Part shown: in pieces, positions 14,471-16,395 of the stretch
Layout: each line of letters opens with the position of its first letter
Numbering within the stretch: the first letter of the stretch is position 1
Origin: Candidatus Omnitrophota bacterium
GTDB taxonomy: Bacteria > Omnitrophota > Gorgyraeia > B26-G9
DNA: 16,395 bases
Assembly: GCA_023136735.1 (NCBI GenBank)
Contig: JAGLQQ010000236.1
Coordinates: 1-16,395 of the forward strand
Direction: 5' to 3'
The notes under the pieces: generated by a model
The model's input: the letters and a program-made list of their open reading frames with translations, nothing else
Told to the model about the DNA's origin: nothing
Database searches by the model: none
Translations under genes and position numbers: made by a program

Positions 14471-14740
14471 ATGAAAGTTACGGTTGGGAAAACTTTATTT
14501 TTGCTTGTTTTATTAGCAGTAGTCTTGTTCCCAACCTATTCAAGGGTGCAGAAACTGAAAGCCAAGGATAAAGCTTTTTTAGAACGGGTTGAGCGGTTAA
14601 AAATTGAAAACGAAAGATTGACACAAGAAAACCGAATGCTTAGAGATGATCCTGTTTATATTGAAGAAGTGGCTCGGGAAAAACTTAAAGTTGCCCGGGA
14701 GAACGAAATAGTATTTAGGGTTATTAACGAGGATGAATAA
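14471..14740 (+). CDS. FtsB/DivIC-type septum formation initiator protein
   Basis: This is a small bitopic divisome protein of 89 residues. A short basic N-terminus precedes one membrane span (about 7-23). A coiled coil follows (about 28-60), with heptad-like leucines and repeated ERL/ENE segments. The C-terminal part, DDPVYIEEVAREKLKVAREN, matches the conserved end of the FtsB/DivIC family. FtsB joins FtsL and FtsQ (DivIB) to link septal synthesis to the Z ring. Its neighbours fit on both sides: eno upstream as in gammaproteobacteria, and an S1 protein downstream as in the Bacillus divIC-yabR pair. No clear ribosome site is seen, so coupling to enolase is possible. Confidence 0.88.
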   Translation: MKVTVGKTLFLLVLLAVVLFPTYSRVQKLKAKDKAFLERVERLKIENERLTQENRMLRDDPVYIEEVAREKLKVARENEIVFRVINEDE

Positions 14741-14746
14741 GATTAT

Positions 14747-15103
14747 ATGCAGGAAAGTGGATTTAAAATAAACGATTCAGTAGAAGTTCAGGTAACTAAA
14801 ATACACAGTTTTGGTGCGATTGCTACTTTGCCTGATGGTAAGCGTGGGTTAATTCATATATCTCAGGTTTCTGATGATTTTGTTAAAGATATCAACAGCT
14901 ATTTGAAAGTTGGAGATAAGCTGCAGGCTTGGATTAAAAAGATTGCAAGTGACGGCAAGATAGATCTTACGTTAAGGAAAAAGAAGAAACCTGCTGTAGT
15001 GCCTGAGGTTCGAGAAAAAGAGTTTAAATTTTCCCATTTAGAGGAAAAGATGAATGAATTCTTAAGCCGAGCAGAAAACAAAACAGAAGAAAAGACAGTT
15101 TAG
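14747..15103 (+). CDS. Single S1-domain RNA-binding protein (YabR-like)
   Basis: The 118-residue protein holds one S1 (OB-fold) RNA-binding domain at about 7-78. The signature blocks are DSVEVQVTKI, FGAIATLPDGKRGLIHISQVS and KVGDKLQAWIKKIASDGKIDLTLR. A lysine-rich linker and a charged helical tail (about 80-118) follow. The size and the position 6 nt after ftsB/divIC match B. subtilis YabR, which follows divIC. The role in the family is poorly defined; binding of RNA or the 30S subunit is likely. The gene ends 24 nt before the initiator tRNA. Confidence 0.88.
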   Translation: MQESGFKINDSVEVQVTKIHSFGAIATLPDGKRGLIHISQVSDDFVKDINSYLKVGDKLQAWIKKIASDGKIDLTLRKKKKPAVVPEVREKEFKFSHLEEKMNEFLSRAENKTEEKTV

Positions 15104-15127
15104 CGATTTAGGAAATTAATAATATAT

Positions 15128-15204
<77 letters not shown>

Positions 15205-15227
15205 ATTTTTTAACCATCAGATATTAA

Positions 15228-16205
15228 ATGAAATTCAGCGAAATTATTGGCGATAATCACTGGCAGAATGTACAAGATACTTTTTCTTCAATTGTTGGGA
15301 TGGCTATCCGGACGGTTGATGTTAAAGGAGAGATTGTCGTGCGCCCATCAAATATGCCCTCTGTTTGCAGTGAGGCTGCTGCTACCTCGGAGATTGCAAA
15401 GGAAAAATGTCTCCAATGGTATCCAAAACTTATCGCATCTATTAAAAAGCGGGAATTTAAAAAATATTATGAAAATGTTTGTCCTCTTGGGCTTGTGAAT
15501 TTTGCTGTGCCGATAGCACTTGATAATGCGGATCCTGTTTTTCTTATTCTCGGTCCGGTTGTTTTAGAAGACAGTAAAAGAGATGTGAAATTTACACAGC
15601 GAATTCAGGAAACTGGAATTGATGAGGAGAAGTTTTTTAATTGTTTTAATCAGCTGCCGGCAGTGAATGCCGCGAAAATGGAAAGTGTTGTGGATTTCTC
15701 TACTGGCATAACTAAATTCATGAAGACTTTGGGATCGCTAACATCCGCTAATGAAAAAGAAAAAGTAATTTTTGACAAAGAACAAGTTGGTATGCTGCTG
15801 AAGACTTTTCTTGAGCTGGCGATGAAACTTTGCGATGCTGAGCGCGGCTCAATGATGTTATTTGAGAAAAACACACAAGAACTTTCCATTAAAGACGCTA
15901 CAGGTTTAAGCGAAGAAGTTATTAATAATACCAAGTTGAAACCCGGAGAAGGTCTTGCAGGCTCAGCAATACAGAGGAAAAAAGGCCTTTTTATTAATGA
16001 ACAGCTTTCAGATCGTGAACTTCGCCTGCGTATGCATAAGCCGAAAATTAAGTCTGCATTTGTTATTCCTGTTTTTCATCATAATGAAATACTTGGTGTA
16101 ATCAGTGTTGGCACGGCAAAGAATCCCAATAGATTCTCTGATAAGCTTATGGAGCTGCTTAATGAACTTGTAGGCATGGCTTTGGAAAAAGTCGACTTAG
16201 CGTAA
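15228..16205 (+). CDS. PocR ligand-binding domain plus GAF domain protein
   Basis: This 325-residue cytosolic sensor-like protein has two recognisable domains. Residues about 5-175 match the PocR sensory domain, including conserved cysteines C47, C61 and C85. The VCPLGLVNFAVPI segment and the following LILGPVV are also typical. Residues about 188-322 form a GAF domain, with DAERGSMMLFE, KLKPGEGLAGSAIQRKKG and a VIPVFHHNEILGVISVG strand pair. No DNA-binding, kinase, GGDEF or phosphatase domain follows. The protein must therefore act through a partner, or it is an output-less ligand sensor. PocR domains are linked to small organic ligands such as hydrocarbon derivatives. The ATG is 23 nt after the tRNA CCA, without an obvious Shine-Dalgarno. 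A terminator follows 22 nt after the stop. Confidence 0.85.
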   Translation: MKFSEIIGDNHWQNVQDTFSSIVGMAIRTVDVKGEIVVRPSNMPSVCSEAAATSEIAKEKCLQWYPKLIASIKKREFKKYYENVCPLGLVNFAVPIALDNADPVFLILGPVVLEDSKRDVKFTQRIQETGIDEEKFFNCFNQLPAVNAAKMESVVDFSTGITKFMKTLGSLTSANEKEKVIFDKEQVGMLLKTFLELAMKLCDAERGSMMLFEKNTQELSIKDATGLSEEVINNTKLKPGEGLAGSAIQRKKGLFINEQLSDRELRLRMHKPKIKSAFVIPVFHHNEILGVISVGTAKNPNRFSDKLMELLNELVGMALEKVDLA

Positions 16206-16226
16206 AACTTGCTTGATTTTTCTTAT

Positions 16227-16257
16227 AAACTGTCTTAGAATAAATGGACAGTTTTTT
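16227..16257 (+). terminator. Rho-independent terminator after the PocR-GAF gene
   Basis: AAACTGTC (16227-16234) pairs perfectly with GACAGTTT (16247-16254) around a 12-nt loop. A T-run (16252-16257) ends the structure. It lies 22 nt beyond the stop codon and is the only convincing intrinsic terminator in the window. On the minus strand the T-tract is weak, so it works mainly in the plus direction. Confidence 0.85.
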
Positions 16258-16395
16258 ATTTCAGTACGAGGTTCATTGACAAGATCTGCAAAAACAATTT
16301 TAGCTCATTCTCGATAGACATCCCTGTATATCTGCGAGGTATTTACTGATTTTTTCACATCCTTGTAAAATAAGTAAATAAAACCCGCTAAAACA

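Overview
The window is a compact, AT-rich bacterial chromosomal segment with short intergenic gaps. It carries mostly housekeeping genes in at least three transcription blocks. A SurA/PpiD-type periplasmic folding factor and an exported lytic transglycosylase suggest a diderm (Gram-negative-type) cell. GTP-dependent PEP carboxykinase, a two-CW cysteine protein, a UroD-like protein and a PocR-GAF sensor would suit an uncultured anaerobe, possibly Omnitrophota/PVC-like. That placement is inference only; no phylogenetic marker was searched.

Block 1 (17-4179, +): zinc-dependent alcohol dehydrogenase, GTP-type PEP carboxykinase, SAICAR synthase (purC) and a small two-CW cysteine-rich protein, spaced 26-34 nt apart. 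It meets block 2 tail to tail with a 4-nt overlap. Block 2 (6367 down to 4176, -): a membrane-anchored SurA/PpiD-like protein followed 2 nt later by Maf. Divergent promoter candidates lie in the 171-nt gap at 6368-6538.

Block 3 (6539-8174, +): a class II aldolase broken by two frameshifts, then a UroD-family protein. A promoter with an overlapping 10-bp inverted repeat precedes a lytic transglycosylase (8300-8851). Next come rsmI, an orphan CheY-like receiver, purN and a phosphohexomutase (9048-12184). A near-consensus promoter at 12206-12234 then leads into an exported protein, enolase, FtsB/DivIC, an S1-domain protein, an initiator tRNA and a PocR-GAF protein, ending at a hairpin terminator (16227-16257).

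Together the genes cover gluconeogenesis/glycolysis (PEPCK, enolase, phosphohexomutase), purine synthesis (purC, purN), envelope and division functions (PpiD-like, Maf, transglycosylase, FtsB) and translation (RsmI, S1 protein, tRNA-fMet). I found no CRISPR array, insertion sequence, phage gene or defence cassette. I do not see a convincing new multi-gene system. The most notable points are the decayed aldolase, whose lesions fall on metal-ligand sites, and an initiator tRNA with a U1-U72 mismatch in place of the usual C1-A72.
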